Source of the DNA: Chlorokybus atmophyticus
Lineage: Eukaryota; Streptophyta; Chlorokybophyceae; Chlorokybales; Chlorokybaceae
Assembly: GCA_009103225.1 (NCBI GenBank)
Contig: RHPI01003009.1
Location: forward strand, 203,619 to 267,618
DNA: 64,000 nucleotides
Direction: 5' to 3'
Shown piece by piece: positions 11,456-24,500 of the stretch. The notes below the pieces were generated by a model that was not told the DNA's origin, did not search any database, and was given only the letters and a program-made list of their open reading frames with translations. Within the stretch, counting starts at the first letter, position 1; each line of letters opens with the position of its first letter. Both the position numbers and the translations under genes were made by a program.

Positions 11456-13861
11456 ATGCACGGCCGCCGGTCCAGCCGATGGGTGCTGCTCGCGGGCCTC
11501 GTACTCGCCGCGCTGCTCATCTCCCTCTCGCACGCTTACCTGGTAGGCCATGCACGTGTATACTACGATATCAGAGCGTCTATGCTCTTACATCTGCAAG
11601 CAACTTCATGAGTCTGAGCTTTCTGTCATTGCATAACGATGCCTGTGCTGAGGTATGCATGTAACAAACCAGTTAGTGATAAAACATCTGTTGCCACGAG
11701 CACACATAGCCTGCCGAGGGTACCCAATCCTAACTCCACGACGCGTGCAATGTACCATCTTTTGGCCGCCATGGCGTGCAACGACACTGGGCATGGCCTA
11801 CCCGGCAATGGCATTGTTTCTGTGCGTTCTGTCGTGGACGTACATGCACCCATTTGCCAATCGTCACCTTCCTGCCGGCTTTTTGTTACGATCAATGTGA
11901 GTCATTCTAGCCTTTGCGTTGTGATCAGTCAAGTACAGTGGACTGATCTCGAAGCACATGCTCAACTTCGCTTGCACAGCAATTTCATCGCCGCAATGCC
12001 TTGCTTAAAAAGATGTGAATGCATGGTTAGCTGGCAGTCTTGGCAACAGGTAGCAGCTGTACAGTCAGCTTTGTGACTTGTACGGCAGGTTCAATGCGCA
12101 ATGCCTCCCTTCAGAAGTTGTGCTTGAACGGTTGGCTAGCAGTCTTGGTAACAGGTAGCAGCTGTGAGTTATATGACTCTGTGTCGGGTGCATCAGACGC
12201 TGTGCATGTAAACGATCCTGGCCATCTCCAGGGTTCAAATCTGTGATTCACTGAGTACATTATCTCGGCAGGGTTCAGGGAGCAACCGAAACGGCTCACC
12301 AAGCAATCCCCACTCAACCGGTCACAATGGTAATCATGAATGGAAAGAAGCACACAAGCCTTTGAACGGGTTATATGTCGGAGCCAAGATCAAGCGTATG
12401 TGCCAGTGTTACATCTGCAAGTCATGCTTACCATGTTACTCAGCCTTGCTGATTTACTATTGTTCAATCGCGTGTTTTGCATGCAGTCTGAGACGATGTG
12501 TCACTCGTTGGCATTGTGCATTTGACTAACAATGCTGATGGTGATCCTGCGCAGCCCTGGAAGACCCTCCGCCACCCCCGCCTTCCTGCGAGTTCATGGA
12601 GCCGCAGGAGCATGAGCCGCTCGTGCGAAACAGAGAATTTTGGAAAAGCCTCACGAAAGAGAACATCCAGGACATTCAGAACAAATGGATGGCGTTTGCT
12701 GATTCGGAGCTGGCAAACATACCCATCACAGAGCTTGGAAGGGTCTTCCAAGGCCGCGGTATCGTGTACTTGACATATGGCAACACGTACACTTTGACAC
12801 GGGCCAGCATACGCACGGTCCGGTCGTACCTGAAGGTCACGCTGCCTATTGAGGTGTACTACTGGGAGGGGGACCTCATACCCGACCAGATCAACGAGTT
12901 GCGGTCAATGGGTGATGTGGACGTGATCGACCTGTCGCAGAACTCAAGCGCAACCAACCCATACTGGTTGAAGTCTACGCAGTCCAAAGAGCTCACGCAC
13001 TACAACTACCAGCTAAAGGGTGCTGCCCTGATCAACAGCAGATTTGCGGAGATTATCTACTTAGACTCCGACAACTTCCCGCTACGCGACCCTACGTTCC
13101 TGTTCGACTCCCCCGAGTTCAAGCGCTATGGTGCCATGTTCTGGCCTGACTTCTGGAAGACTCCAATTGACAGCCGCATGTGGGAGATCTGCAACTTGAC
13201 TTGCACTGAGGAGTGGGAATTTGAGACTGGGCAGATGGTGTTGGACAAGGTCAGTTGCTCTTCCTCATGGTTGAGTTCAGGATTGCATAATGCAGCCACC
13301 GAGCAGCTCATCTTCTTGGCTGCAACACTTGTGAGAGTTGTCATGTGTGGGTGTGAACACTGTTGACTACTTTTGCAGGTGAGAAACTGGAGGCCGATGC
13401 AGCTGGCGATGTATATGCAAACCAACAAGGACCTGTATTTTAGATTGGTTTGGGGCGACAAGGACACGTTCCGTTTCGCGTGGCGCGCGCTGAGGGTGGA
13501 GTACTTCTTCAACCCTTACTGGATCACTTTGGTAGGGAACCTGTGGACCGCAAACAACCGGTTCTGCGGGCACTCCATAGGCCAGCACGACACGGAGGGC
13601 GAGCTGCTGTTCCTCCACGCCAACGGGTGGAAGTGGAACAAGAATCAGCTGACGCTAGGGAGGAATTGGGAGTGGACCAAGCGGTACGGCGCCCCGTACC
13701 ACAACATGCACCTGAGGGTGTATGCGTGGCGCGGGGACAACCGCTTCTGCTGGGACGTCACCGACGACGACGGCAGCAACGGAGGGGAGGTGTTTCAGCG
13801 CTACCAGCGCCCGCTCATAGACTTCGAGAGCTTCTTTGCGGAGCGTGGAGGCGTTGGCTAA
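11456..13861 (+). CDS. Golgi-type GT71 (MNN1/MNN2-like) mannosyltransferase, 4 exons, 440 aa
   Basis: Predicted to transfer mannose (or a related sugar) onto glycoproteins or wall glycans in the Golgi. Exons: 11456-11542, 12272-12329, 12555-13249, 13379-13861; all junctions are in phase. An in-frame ATG at 11399 would add 19 residues. Residues 1-29 form a type II membrane anchor (Arg-rich start, then WVLLAGLVLAALLISLSHAY). Exon 2 encodes a Gly/Ser/Asn/Pro stem, continued by a Pro run. The catalytic part shows YLDSDNFPLRDP (DxD at 219-221), GAMFWPDFW, FETGQMVLDK and GDKDTFRFAWRAL, all typical of the Mannosyl_trans3 family. The sugar and acceptor are inferred from fungal relatives; algae also use this fold for other substrates. 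The small second exon rests on phase and splice consensus only. Confidence 0.85.
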
Positions 13862-15523
13862 GAGCGCGCCCTGTGCTTAGTTGCTATCACAATTCGTCGC
13901 GATTTGGACTCTCCCTGGAGTCCTTTGTTAGTGAGCAAGTGTGTGCGGGTCAGTGTGTTGAGATGTGCGTGTACAGGAAAGTAGAGCAGACCAGCCAGCT
14001 GCTGGTTGCCACCAAACTTCCTGCAAGGTTTAGGACTAAGTGAAAGCAATGTGCGGCGGGCCTAATTGCTTTCGCATATATTCAGTGTTGCTTGGCTGTC
14101 AAACAGTTGTTCAAATTGTGGCCGAGTAGTCTGTTGTATCATGTGCAAATGCTTTGATGCCTGGCAATGCTCTGTAACGCTTTTGTCTTTGCATGCAAGG
14201 TATGTCGCAACAGTCAAGTGTACATGTTGTATTCTCCATGCCGGACATTATCACAACCACCGATGTAAATTTGCATGATCATGATGGTCTTTATTACCAT
14301 GCTGTATTTACCCAATGGTCGACAATAACTGTATGCAATCCCAGCTTTACGGTAAGTGCCCGCCAACAATGCATCAGCACTTGAGGACGGGTTGCACAGC
14401 TTTTGCAATGAGAGACGGCGCTACATGTTTGTTGACAGTCCAGCACCCGCGCAATATCGATAGCAACACCAAGAAACCACAACAGCCTGTCACACAGTCT
14501 CCCATTGCAGCAACCAGCAACCACAATATAGCATAGGGTATGCATCATAGTCATTCCGAATCTCACACACATGCTTATGTACAAGCAATTAGCATACAAG
14601 CATGAACAATCAACACCAGCACATTTATTACACCCGGGGCCGTCCACCACACTTAAGTGCCTTCTGTTCGATGCAAATGGCGAGCAGCAGGAGCAGGCAG
14701 CAACCAACTAAGCACCTAACCGACCTGTAGATCACAGGCGAGCGTCAGTCCTTGGGAAGTGCAGAGGAGCAGGAGAGGCAAGGCAAGCGCAGTCAAGAGT
14801 TGTGCGACCTCCCACGTACATGCAAGATACAAACGCAAATTATTATATATGCGTAGGCGACACACCGGAGTCGCATGCAACCACCCCTGATGCAAGCACA
14901 ATTCCTTCAAATCCAATGGCAATTGACACCCAGGCAGCTTGCACAACAACTGAGAGTGCTCTTCAAGCACAGTGTGTTGAAAGACCGAGTCCAGTCTCTG
15001 ACGGCTACTTGGGTGAGAATGTCAATATCATCCCCTCAAGATGGCAGCAAGCGTGCGATGTAACAGCAACTCCGACGTGTTGCAAAAGCGATAGCCTTGA
15101 CACTCCCAGTGGGGTATTCTCACACCTGCCATGGACTCGTGTGTGACCACATGACCAACACGCGACCAAAGCAAGCCTCATTCACTTTGTGGCTGGTGGC
15201 GGTCACTGCCGCATACACAAACCACGTTTTCCTTACGTCAGCACACATGCTACAGGCAGCGACAATTTCTCTCACGCATACCTCTCCACGCTTGGCACGT
15301 GAACTGCGCTTGCGTGCGACACACCAGTTGGCGAAGTTGACCCACATGGTTATGTGACTCCAGCTCTCAGCTACCAGCAAGCCGGGTCCTTGATAAACGC
15401 CCTCGGGTTGGGCGCCAGCTTGTGCGGGGGCGCAGTCGTCCCTCTCCTCTCCAACCTGACAAACGATGCATGTCGCATATGCCGACACACACCCGCACAA
15501 GGCACTCCTGCGTGTACATTTTC
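13862..15523. other. Convergent intergenic region
   Basis: Lies between the glycosyltransferase stop and the PGPP1 stop, which face each other. I find no supported gene, RNA or mobile element. Open frames are short and lack motifs. Both 3' UTRs must lie here. Confidence 0.5.
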
Positions 15524-16729
15524 TCACATGTCCACGATGGCGTCTTCTATCCGGCGCGAGAACTTGACGGGCGCAGGGTCGAGCTGCGGTTGAAGCGGCG
15601 CGCAGTATATCGACAAGAGGCCGAGGCGGTTGCCAAACACCACGTCCGTCAGCAACCTGCGCCCAAACACTCAGCGCGGTTGCTTCAGGTTTGAAATCAT
15701 AAACAGTTGCATGTGGACTCCCTTACCTGTCACCGACCATGACGACGCGGTCTGCGGGGACGCCAAGCCCAAACTCCACCGCTTCCGCACCACCTGGTGT
15801 CGCACGGGTGGGTTCGCGCGCGCGTGCGTGCGTGCAATGGACACACATCAAGCAATCCACATTCCACTCTCCGCTCTCTCACCCGCCGGCTTCTTGGCTT
15901 CGTGTCTCAGCACCCTCACCCCAACCTGCTTCTCCACCCTCTCCGCCTTCTTCCCTTCGGGGTCGTACTGCTGCAGCCCCGCGCTGTTGCTCAGCACCGC
16001 GATACGACCCTCGAACGCCGAGCGCGCTGACTCCAGGGAGGGGAGGAGAGAGGGGGAGACGCCCTCCACGTAGGGGAGAGTCAGCGTGTTGTCCTTGTCG
16101 AAGAGGGCAGCGAGGAAACCGGCCGAGGAAAGGGCGGACCAGTCGATCCACCTGGCAGGGAGGGAGGGAGGGAGGGAGTGTGTGAGTTGGGTGGTCACTT
16201 GTGATGATGCAGTGTGATGGGTGTTGCACACAGTGCGCATGCATGCGTGTGTACGTGATGCATGCATGCGTGTGTTGCTGGCCTTCCGGTTCCGGTTGGT
16301 CGCGCAGTAGGGGCCCCAGGGCGCATGCAACTTGCAACGTGCGCGCAGCGATGCAGCAACTTCTACTACGCATCACGCATGCTTGTGCGAGTGTTGATGC
16401 CAGCTGGAACAGGGTTGCAGGCAGGCATCATCCACACCAACTGCCAGGAGGAGAGGGTATGTATGCACTGCGAACCTGATGTCTGGTACTCGTAGGTGCG
16501 GCACTGCCCACGCTCCCTTGCCTCCTGCCACCACCTCCGCAAGCACCGCCACCCCGGCACCGTTCCACGCCTGACCAGCAGCACCCCGCCAACCCATCTC
16601 AGCCCTTTCCGTGGACGACGCCTCGCACCTCACCACCGCCACTCTCCTCCTGGTCGTCCTCCTCCTCCTGCTTACAGGCAACGGCACGGCCTGTGATACC
16701 GCCACCACCGCCGCTGCCGCCCCACCCAT
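15524..16729 (-). CDS. PGPP1: GEP4/PGPP1-type phosphatidylglycerophosphate phosphatase, 4 exons, 240 aa
   Basis: Dephosphorylates phosphatidylglycerophosphate to phosphatidylglycerol, needed for thylakoid lipids and cardiolipin. Exons (minus): 16729-16476, 16151-15883, 15793-15727, 15656-15524, with each junction in phase. Residues 1-55 form an Ala/Arg-rich presequence containing RRRRTTRRR, so a plastid or mitochondrial location is likely. The family signature runs PHLRVPDIRWIDWSAL, then LFDKDNTLTLPY (D103, D105 of the HAD nucleophile loop), VLSNSAG, VLRHEAKKPAGGAE, MVGDR and LLTDVVFGNRLGL. The ATG at 16729 is the first in this frame with a normal presequence; upstream codons are Pro/Asp repeats without ATG. 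It starts 334 bases from the divergent SAC1 start. Confidence 0.93.
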
Positions 16730-17063
16730 CCCCAGCCAGGAGCGGGGGGATATGCTGTCGTCTACGGTGTGATCGTGGTTGTCGCCATCGCCGTCGCCGT
16801 CGTGCAGCTTGCGAGCAGAGTCGGCAAGAGAGGGTAGTTGGACACCTGTGTGGTCGTCGTCCTCCGCAGCGACGGCGGCGGCGGCGGCGGCGGCGGCGTT
16901 AGGCACGTCAGGGGCGAGAGGGGTGGCATCTGCTGCTCCCCTGCGTGTTGGTTGGTGTGCGCCTCATCCTTTTCTTCCTTCTCCTCCTGGCTGCCGCCGC
17001 CGTCTCCCCCATCGCATAGCTGCCAACTCCTCCTGCTCCTGCAGGAGCTTGTCGTCCGTGCAC
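16730..17063. promoter_or_regulatory. Short bidirectional promoter region between PGPP1 and SAC1
   Basis: Two start codons face outward across 334 bases. The spacer holds a (GGC)n tract at about 16871-16897 and GTCGTCGTC/CCGTCGCC repeats, and no clear TATA box. Both genes act on phospholipids, so co-regulation is plausible but not shown. Confidence 0.4.
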
Positions 17064-20000
17064 ATGGCGGGGTCGGGTGCGGGTGCGGGAGCGGGAGCCG
17101 CCCCGTCCGTGCACTGCCGCTACTGCGTTTGGGATGAGGCGGAGCGCATGGTGGTGCAGCCAACAAACGCCACGTCCTCAGCGTCCGCCTCGTCCATCTC
17201 CTCCGCGGCAAGCTACCTGCTCGCCGTCGACCGAGCAGACGGACACATCTCGCTCATACCGAGTGAGTGTGTCATCCGTCAGCGAGTCGCACTGTGTGCT
17301 GCTCTGTTGATGGTTGTTTGGCGTGTTACAGACACGGGGGATCTGCGCTTGGGTGCTGCAAAGGACGACGCTTCGTCCACAACAACGACGACGACCATCA
17401 CACAGCCGCCGCTCACCATCTTCGGCATCATCGGCATCATCCGTCTCTTGGCGGGTGCGTGGCGGTGCATGCGTGTTAGTGTTGCGCGAGCATGCGCACG
17501 GTGCGCTGTGCTCGTGTTGATCGGGTAGTGTTGCGTGCGTGCAGGTCCGTACTTGCTTGTGATCACGGGTCGGGAGCAGGTCGGCACGCTGCGCGGTGAC
17601 GCCGTGTACCGCATCACCAAGGCCAAGATCGTCCCGTGCAGCCCGGGACAGATGGACACACTATCGCCAGCACAGGCAAGTGGGCTTACGCAGGTTCCTT
17701 GTTGTTGTTGCCATGTGCATTGTGTTTCTGAACATGCGTGTTCTTATTCTTGTCACAGAGGCGTGATGAGGGTAGGTACCTGTCGATGGTTCAGTACAGC
17801 TTGAGCAGCCCGTACCTCTACTTCTCGTACCACGGAGACATCACGCTGCAGTAAGTGGTAGTGGTAGCAAGATGCTGTCTGACCTGGTCAAGTGCGTGGC
17901 ATGGCGTGGCCTTTGGCTGAGAGCTACTGTTGTGTTGACTTTGGCAGCACGGCTGCGGCGGAGGCCGCTGTGCAGCGCGCCGGAGACAAGCCCATCTGGC
18001 AGAGGGTGAGGGCCTGTAACCCGCCTCTCTTGGTTGGTTGTCGCTTCTCGCCTTAGTTGATGACGAGAGCGATAGTGATATGCGGTGTTGCGTGTCTAGG
18101 CCGACGAGCGCTTCTTCTGGAACTGGTTCCTGGTGCAGCCGCTCATCCAACAGCAGGGGGTAAGTGTGCACTGACACGCAGGGACGCCGCTGGCAGCGTG
18201 TGAACTGAACCACCATGCGTGTCACTCACACTCGCAGTTGGACGCCTTCATACTCCCCATTCTTTATGGCAATATCCTCTTCCACGCGCAGCTCCATTGC
18301 TTGTTGAGTTGCGCGTGCGTGTGCTTGTGCGATTGCGTACACGAGGGAGTGTGTGACACCCTTGACTTTGCATGACGTCAGCACGCGTTCAGTTTGCGAG
18401 CACGACCGTCAAGGGGTTGCCCCTGGCGATGGCGCTGCTGTCCAGGAGAAGCACGCACAGGATAGGGATGCGTCTCTGGCGTCGCGGCATCGACGCGGAG
18501 GGCGACGTGGCCAACTTTGTGGAGACGGAGCAGCTCATCAACGTCAACGGCATGACGGCGTCCTACGTCCAGGCAAGCTCGCACCCCGCACGCGCGAGGC
18601 GTTGCTGAGACTGCTTCACAATGGGTTGGAGTATGACGTGTGCGTGTCGTCGTGCGCAGGTGCGCGGGTCCATACCGCTGGTGTGGATGCAAGCGCCCAA
18701 CCTCAAGTACAAGCCCACGTACAAGGCCGAGTTGGGCGAAAGCACCGTGAGTTGTGTTGTTGTCTGACGCACACTGTCGAATAAATAATAGCATCGCCAC
18801 CGCTGTCGTGTGGCTTTGGTTGACGCACGCACGCACGCCTACCTCTGCCTAGGTGGTTGCCCTCAGGAAGCACATCAACGCCCTCGTGGACAAGTATTCC
18901 AACATCGTGCTCGTTGACCTCGTCAACCAGGTGAGCAACGATTCGTCACTTGTTGTCGTCTGCTATGCTGTTGCGCGAGACACTGACTGCAAGTGATGTT
19001 GCGTAGCACGGCAGCGAGAACATGCTCGGCGCCGTGTTTGCGAAAGAGCTCGCGGCGCTCAACCAACCAACAGCACAGTGAGCCAACATGCATGCACCAA
19101 ATCATATGCTACACATTGCTTGCATGCCGACCTTATTATTGTTGGGCTTGATTGTGAATCTTGTCGATGTGGTGCGGTGATGACGATTGAAGTGGACAGG
19201 CATTGTCTGCAGGTATGTGCCTTTCGATTACCACCATAATGTTGGTCTGGCGGGCTTCGCCAAGCTCAACAAGCTCTATGCTCTTCTCGAGCAGAACTTC
19301 ACCAAGTTCGGGTACGGGCTGTTGCCAAAGCGAGTTGCAGTCGATGCTGTCGTTGTTGGTGCTACGTGGTTGCCAACACTATGGGTGTGTGGTGGCAGTT
19401 TCTACCTGGCTGACTCGAACGGCAAGGCGCTGCGCGTGCAGAGCGGCGTCATCCGCTCCAACTGCATCGACTGTCTCGACCGAACCAATGTCGTGCAGGT
19501 GCGTGCAATTGGAACGCTTGCACACGCGCGCCCGTGCGCACCCACATGCATGCGCATAGATACATGTGCGCACGCTTGCGCATGCATGCTTGCACACACG
19601 CACGCATCCGTCTACCCACCCAATCACCAAACTTTGCGTGCAGAGCTACTTTGCTTACAAGGCTTTGGAGCAGCAGCTCGTTGCCGCGCGCGTCTTTGAG
19701 CCGGGTGAAACCGTCGAGCAGCACGCGGGCCTCAGCGTACTTTTTAAGAACGGTAAGCAATACATCCATCCGTCCGGTCATCATCATCATCTCGTGCGGT
19801 CTTTTGAGAAAGTGGTCGTCACGCAGTGTGGGCTGACCACGGCGACGCCATCAGCATGCAGTACACCGGCACCGGCGCGCTCAAAGGGGACGTCACAAGG
19901 TGAGTTTGTTGGTCTCACCAGCAGCACGACATGCGTGCGCGCGTTGCACATGGTGATAATCAGAGTTTCACTCTTGTGCCACGTGCAGGACGGGCGTGCG

Positions 20001-20766
20001 GACGCTGCAGGGTGCCGTGAACGATGGCGTGAACGCGCTGTCCAGATACTATCTCAACAACTTCTGCGACGGCTTCCGCCAGGTACATTGGCATCCTCTG
20101 TCTGTGCATAAACCACAGTGCGTCCATAGCAATGGTGTATGCTTGAAGCAGTAGTGAACAAAGTAGGAAAAGCGTGTGGAGGTTGTATCGTGTAATCGAC
20201 GTGCTCTTTCTGTTGCAGGACTCGTGCGAGCTGGTGACGGGTAAGTACTTACCGGACCCAAAGGCGCCCTCACCTTTCGTCAAGAAGGGCATTGAGCACC
20301 TGGCGGTGAGTCAACAGCCAGGCGTGCAGTACGCATACAATACACCTTCTTGCATGCGTGGCTATGCTGTGAGCAGTCCAGTTTGCGGATGAAATATACC
20401 GCATTCGGGTTGTTTTGTGCCCCGACTGACATGGGTGGCTGGGTTTGTTGTGTCAGTCGCCGATGATCGTGCCAATCGCGGCGGTTGCGGGAGTGTGGAT
20501 GACGGTCATGGCGCTCGCCAGTGCCGGTAAGCGTGTTGGGAATGATGTTTGCATGCGTACACTTGCGGCGCGCCTGCCATGGCAGGGTTCTTGTTGATGC
20601 GCGTGAGTTATCTCTCCTTCTCTCTGCAGTTGCGTCGAGCGAAGCGCATGCTTACCTGAGTGCATTCTTGTGGGCATTGTTGGCCGCCGTGGCCGTTGCT
20701 GTCATGAAAAAGCACGGTCGCGAGCTTGTGGACAAACCGCGATTGAACCGCACGCAAAAGCGCTAG
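17064..20766 (+). CDS. SAC1: SAC1-type phosphoinositide phosphatase (PI4P phosphatase), 19 exons, 629 aa
   Basis: Removes phosphate from PI4P at the ER/Golgi. Exons: 17064-17262, 17332-17454, 17545-17675, 17759-17850, 17948-18005, 18100-18159, 18238-18268, 18382-18572, 18660-18746, 18853-18930, 19007-19077, 19213-19311, 19399-19498, 19644-19752, 19827-19899, 19989-20082, 20219-20305, 20457-20526, 20630-20766; the sum is 1890 nt. SAC landmarks: [44 protein letters not shown], and the catalytic [12 protein letters not shown] (CX5R, C429 to R435). Two C-terminal hydrophobic helices (exons 18-19) and a basic tail match ER anchoring. Introns 3 and 8 begin with GC (17676, 18573) and intron 7 probably does too (18269). 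An in-frame open stretch upstream of 17064 makes a longer N-terminus possible. Confidence 0.94.
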
Positions 20767-21585
20767 CCAACACACTGGCGATTTTATGTGTTTGAGTCGT
20801 GGGTTATAGCTGGCATATGCAAACGGACTTGCTGTGTACAGTAGGTAGTGCGCCTTGTGTTGTTGTGTGTATCATGGTGTCGTGATTGGGCGTATGGTGT
20901 GGGAACAGGTCGGCGGCATCTGTGGAAGTCTGTCGCGTTCTGGCTGTTTGTGCGGCGCCACGGGAAGAACCTTGTGGTCAAGCCATGGCTGCGGCGATAG
21001 GGCGGGTTATCCATTGGCAGCCAACATGCCAATGCAACAACTGCACAAATGCAATTGCGCAATGTTGTGCATGGTACAGCACATGCCGTGTGCAAGCATA
21101 CCCACATCAACATTGATGTCAGGGGCATGATTTGCAGTTTTTGAGTACAGTATAGATAGGCCCGGGGTATCCGTAGATCACAAGTATCTGCACTAGTAGC
21201 ACAAGTTACATATCCAGTAACATACACGAGCTATGCACAATGGTGTCCTGCTGCTGGTAGCAATGGAGTGCAGGGTTGGCTATATGTTGTCACCATTGAG
21301 ACTGCCTGGCACAACACTGTAGGCGATTGCAGTGTTATTTGCAAATCGGTTGCAACTGGTTGCCTCCTGTTTTGCGCCTGGTTAAACACCAGCATACGTA
21401 CCCAATGCACACCCCGGCATTGCTTGCTCCATGTACAGTCTGAGTTGCCACGGACAGCACGAACAACATAGTATACTAGGTAACCCTAGGGTAGGTCAGC
21501 TGCATCATACTTGTGAGCAGAACACTCGCACAGCAACGGCAGCAATGTACAATACAAAGGGGGAGAAGGTGCTATATCGGGCCTG
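20767..21585. other. Convergent intergenic region between SAC1 and PLD
   Basis: Holds the two 3' UTRs. I see no gene, repeat or RNA signature in it. Short open frames (for example 20855-21130) have no motif. Confidence 0.5.
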
Positions 21586-24500
21586 TTAGGTGGTGAGGAT
21601 GTCGGGGAGGTTGGTGCTTGCGCCCGCGATCTTGCCTCCAATGTCGGGGAACTCTGAGCATCCATCGAGATCGCGAACGGTGCCGTCCTGCTCCACCTTC
21701 ATGGGGTACGGGATGAGGTGGGCCGTCATCTCGGTCACCTCCGGCGCCATGAACTTGCGCCAGTTCTCCTGCGCCAGCGCGTTCACACGCCTCACGCACT
21801 CCACGCTGCCAGGCCGCTGGAACACGTCCTCCACGGCGCCCATGTGCTCCGCCCACAGCGACAATCGGAAACCGTGCACAGCCCCCGTACCCAACTGCAA
21901 TGACACAGAACGCTCAGTACTCAACCACGCTTGTACACAACGTTGACACAACATTGGGTTCGTGCTTGAGTGTGCGACGCACCTGTTGACCCTTGCCCAT
22001 GTGGTGCGGTTGGAAGGCGCCGACGGCAATCTCGGTGTCGCGCACGGCCGCCATCGACCGCATGTTGATGTTGGCGCTGCCCACGATCGCGTACTCGTCG
22101 TCCACAATCATGTGCTTCGAGTGAATGTAGATCTGCGCGCATCATCGGGATGAGAAATAAACCTTTTGCTCACTCCATGCAGCGTACTCACCATGAAGCG
22201 TCGGCTTTGGCTGAGTGCCTTCTCGGCTCCCTCCGCGGGCGGCTTGTCGGTGAGGATGGGGGAGCCTTCCGTTGTTTCTCTGTTCGCAAGGCAGAAGAAG
22301 TTGAGGTAGTCTTGAGGATGCTCGTTTGCGCGGTTGTTGTTCCTGCAAGGAAAACGCAACGACTGGTTTGATGGAGAAGATGACACCAGGGGGATGCGAA
22401 AGAAAGAAACCAACTCTAGTACCTGAGTGCCCTGGCGATGGCCTTGTACATGGCCTGCATGGTGAGCCTCTGCATCCAAAGGATTTCCTGCACTGAGTCC
22501 GAGTTCTGCACAAATAAAACAGCAAATCAGTGTTCACATCCACATGGAGAGAGAGAGAGGGAGAAATATGCTGGCACGCACGGGGAAGCCTTCTGAGAAC
22601 ATGGGGATGTTGATGTAGGTGGCAAAGCGTTCTCCGCGGTTGATCTTGGAGACGATCTTGTTGGATATCTCCGCGGGAATGAGGTGCGAGCATCCGATGA
22701 ACGAGGGCGTCTCCCAGAACTGCGAGCTGCCAAGGAAGTACTGGTTCTCAATGTAGATGAAGTCTCTCGCGCGTCGGATCTGGTGCACGTAGGCCTTGTG
22801 TATGGAGTTGTCGACGCCGCGTCCCTTCTTTCGCCAGATGGCGGGGGGCTTGACGGCGGGGTCGAAGGCGGCGCTGCGCTCGTCGATGGAGCGGAAGAGC
22901 TGCGCGTGCCACGTGTCGTTGTCGCCCTCGCTGGTGACGGCCTCGTCGGCGTCGGTGATGGTGAAGAGTGCGGGGTTGAGCTCCAGCAGCATGTTGGTCT
23001 TGGGCTTGGCCTGCTGTCGCCACCGCTCCTCAAAGTTCTGCAGCACGTCGCGCGCGGCGCCGCCCTCGAGCTGGCAGTGGATGTCGTGCCAGGGCTGTCG
23101 CGGCCCGTGCGCTTGGCTGACGGTGCAGCAGTGCTGCATGAAGTCGTCCTTGTGCACGCTGTCGCGCGTGCGGAAGAGGCTGTGCTCGGCCGTGTCGTAG
23201 CGACCGTCGCAGAGATCGATGCCGCCGATGAAGGCCTTCAGGCGCCGCTTCTGCCCGGCTGCCTGGCTCCCCGCCACGCGCGCCACGCCCGGCGCGTCCA
23301 CCACAACAATTTTCTGAAATACCATGATGGAAATAAAGTCAGTACCTAAGTGCATGCACACGCGAGCGCAAGCAGTTGTATATGTACGCATGCACCAAGC
23401 GCCCACACACGTGCGCTGATATGCATGCACACCGCACATGCATACCTGATGGTGCGTGAAGATGCTGCTGACTGCGGCGCCCTTGAGCAGCGAGTTCTGC
23501 GGCCCGCCCTCACGCGCCACCAGCTGGCACTCCACGCCCGTGCCGATGAAGTGCGCGAGCGTGTCCTCGTCGTGCACGGCCATCACGCCCGCGGTGCGCA
23601 CGAAGGGCAGCGACACGGATGTGCTGTCGTTCCACACGAGCATGAGCACGCGGCACCCCTGCGCCGCCTTCTTCTTCAACAGATCACCAAGGTTCATGTG
23701 GCCCGGCTCGTCGCGCACCAGCACCACCGGCGTGAACACGCTCCACCCCGCGACATACACCATCTTCTCTGCGGCCAGGATGGCGGCCTCGATGTCGCGC
23801 CAACACTGCCCGTGTGGGTAAATGGACCCGTCGGGTAGGCGTATCTCGGGTAGGAGTCCATCAGGTTGGTGCGCGTCCTGGTACAGTGAGAGCGCGCAGC
23901 CCTTGCGCAGCGGGAAGTACGCGTGCGGCACCTCGGGCGAGCCCAGCGACGAGTCCTTCTCCACGGGCGTGTACGTGAGAGACACGCGGATCTTGCCAAG
24001 GTGGTATTTCGTCACCTTGCCGTTGCCCTTCTCGGCGCGCAGGTCGAACCAGCCGCTCACGGTGCCCTTGCCAACGAGTGCTTCTGTCGGCACGCTCGTC
24101 ATGCCAATCCACTGCACGCCCACCGTGTCCTTGTCCTGCACGCGGAATTTCACGTCCGGCACGTCGTGGCACACATCGATCAGGAACTCCTCCTCCCATA
24201 CGGGGTCGAGGTTGTTGTTAACCGTCGCCGTCTTGGCCACGCGATCGGGACCCAAGTACACATTGGCATACGGGTCCGACACGTCTCCGCAGCACGAACC
24301 GCACGCCTTGCCGAAACACCAAGCCAAAGGATTCACGCCGCAACTGACCAAGGAGTAACACATCCAATACATTACAGACAGCAGGGTGAAGCTTAGGTGC
24401 GATTGCAATGACCGAAGAACTGGAACCTGCCACCAGCTAGCAGACAGCGCACTACTATGTATGGACAGCTAATGCACGAAGGGGAGGAGTTTGTATACGA

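Noticed and set aside
11790-11897. Hydrophobic exon-like stretch ending in GTGAGT within the glycosyltransferase intron
   Set aside because: The exon chain 11456-11542, 12272-12329, 12555-13249 closes in phase without it, and I found no phase-compatible acceptor that would add it.
13450-14043. Arg-rich 197-codon frame over the glycosyltransferase
   Set aside because: It is a shifted frame of exon 4, whose GT71 motifs and splice phase support the other frame.
22684-23349. 221-codon plus-strand open frame
   Set aside because: It is antisense to the well-supported PLD exon 3 and has no motif; high GC removes stops on the opposite strand.
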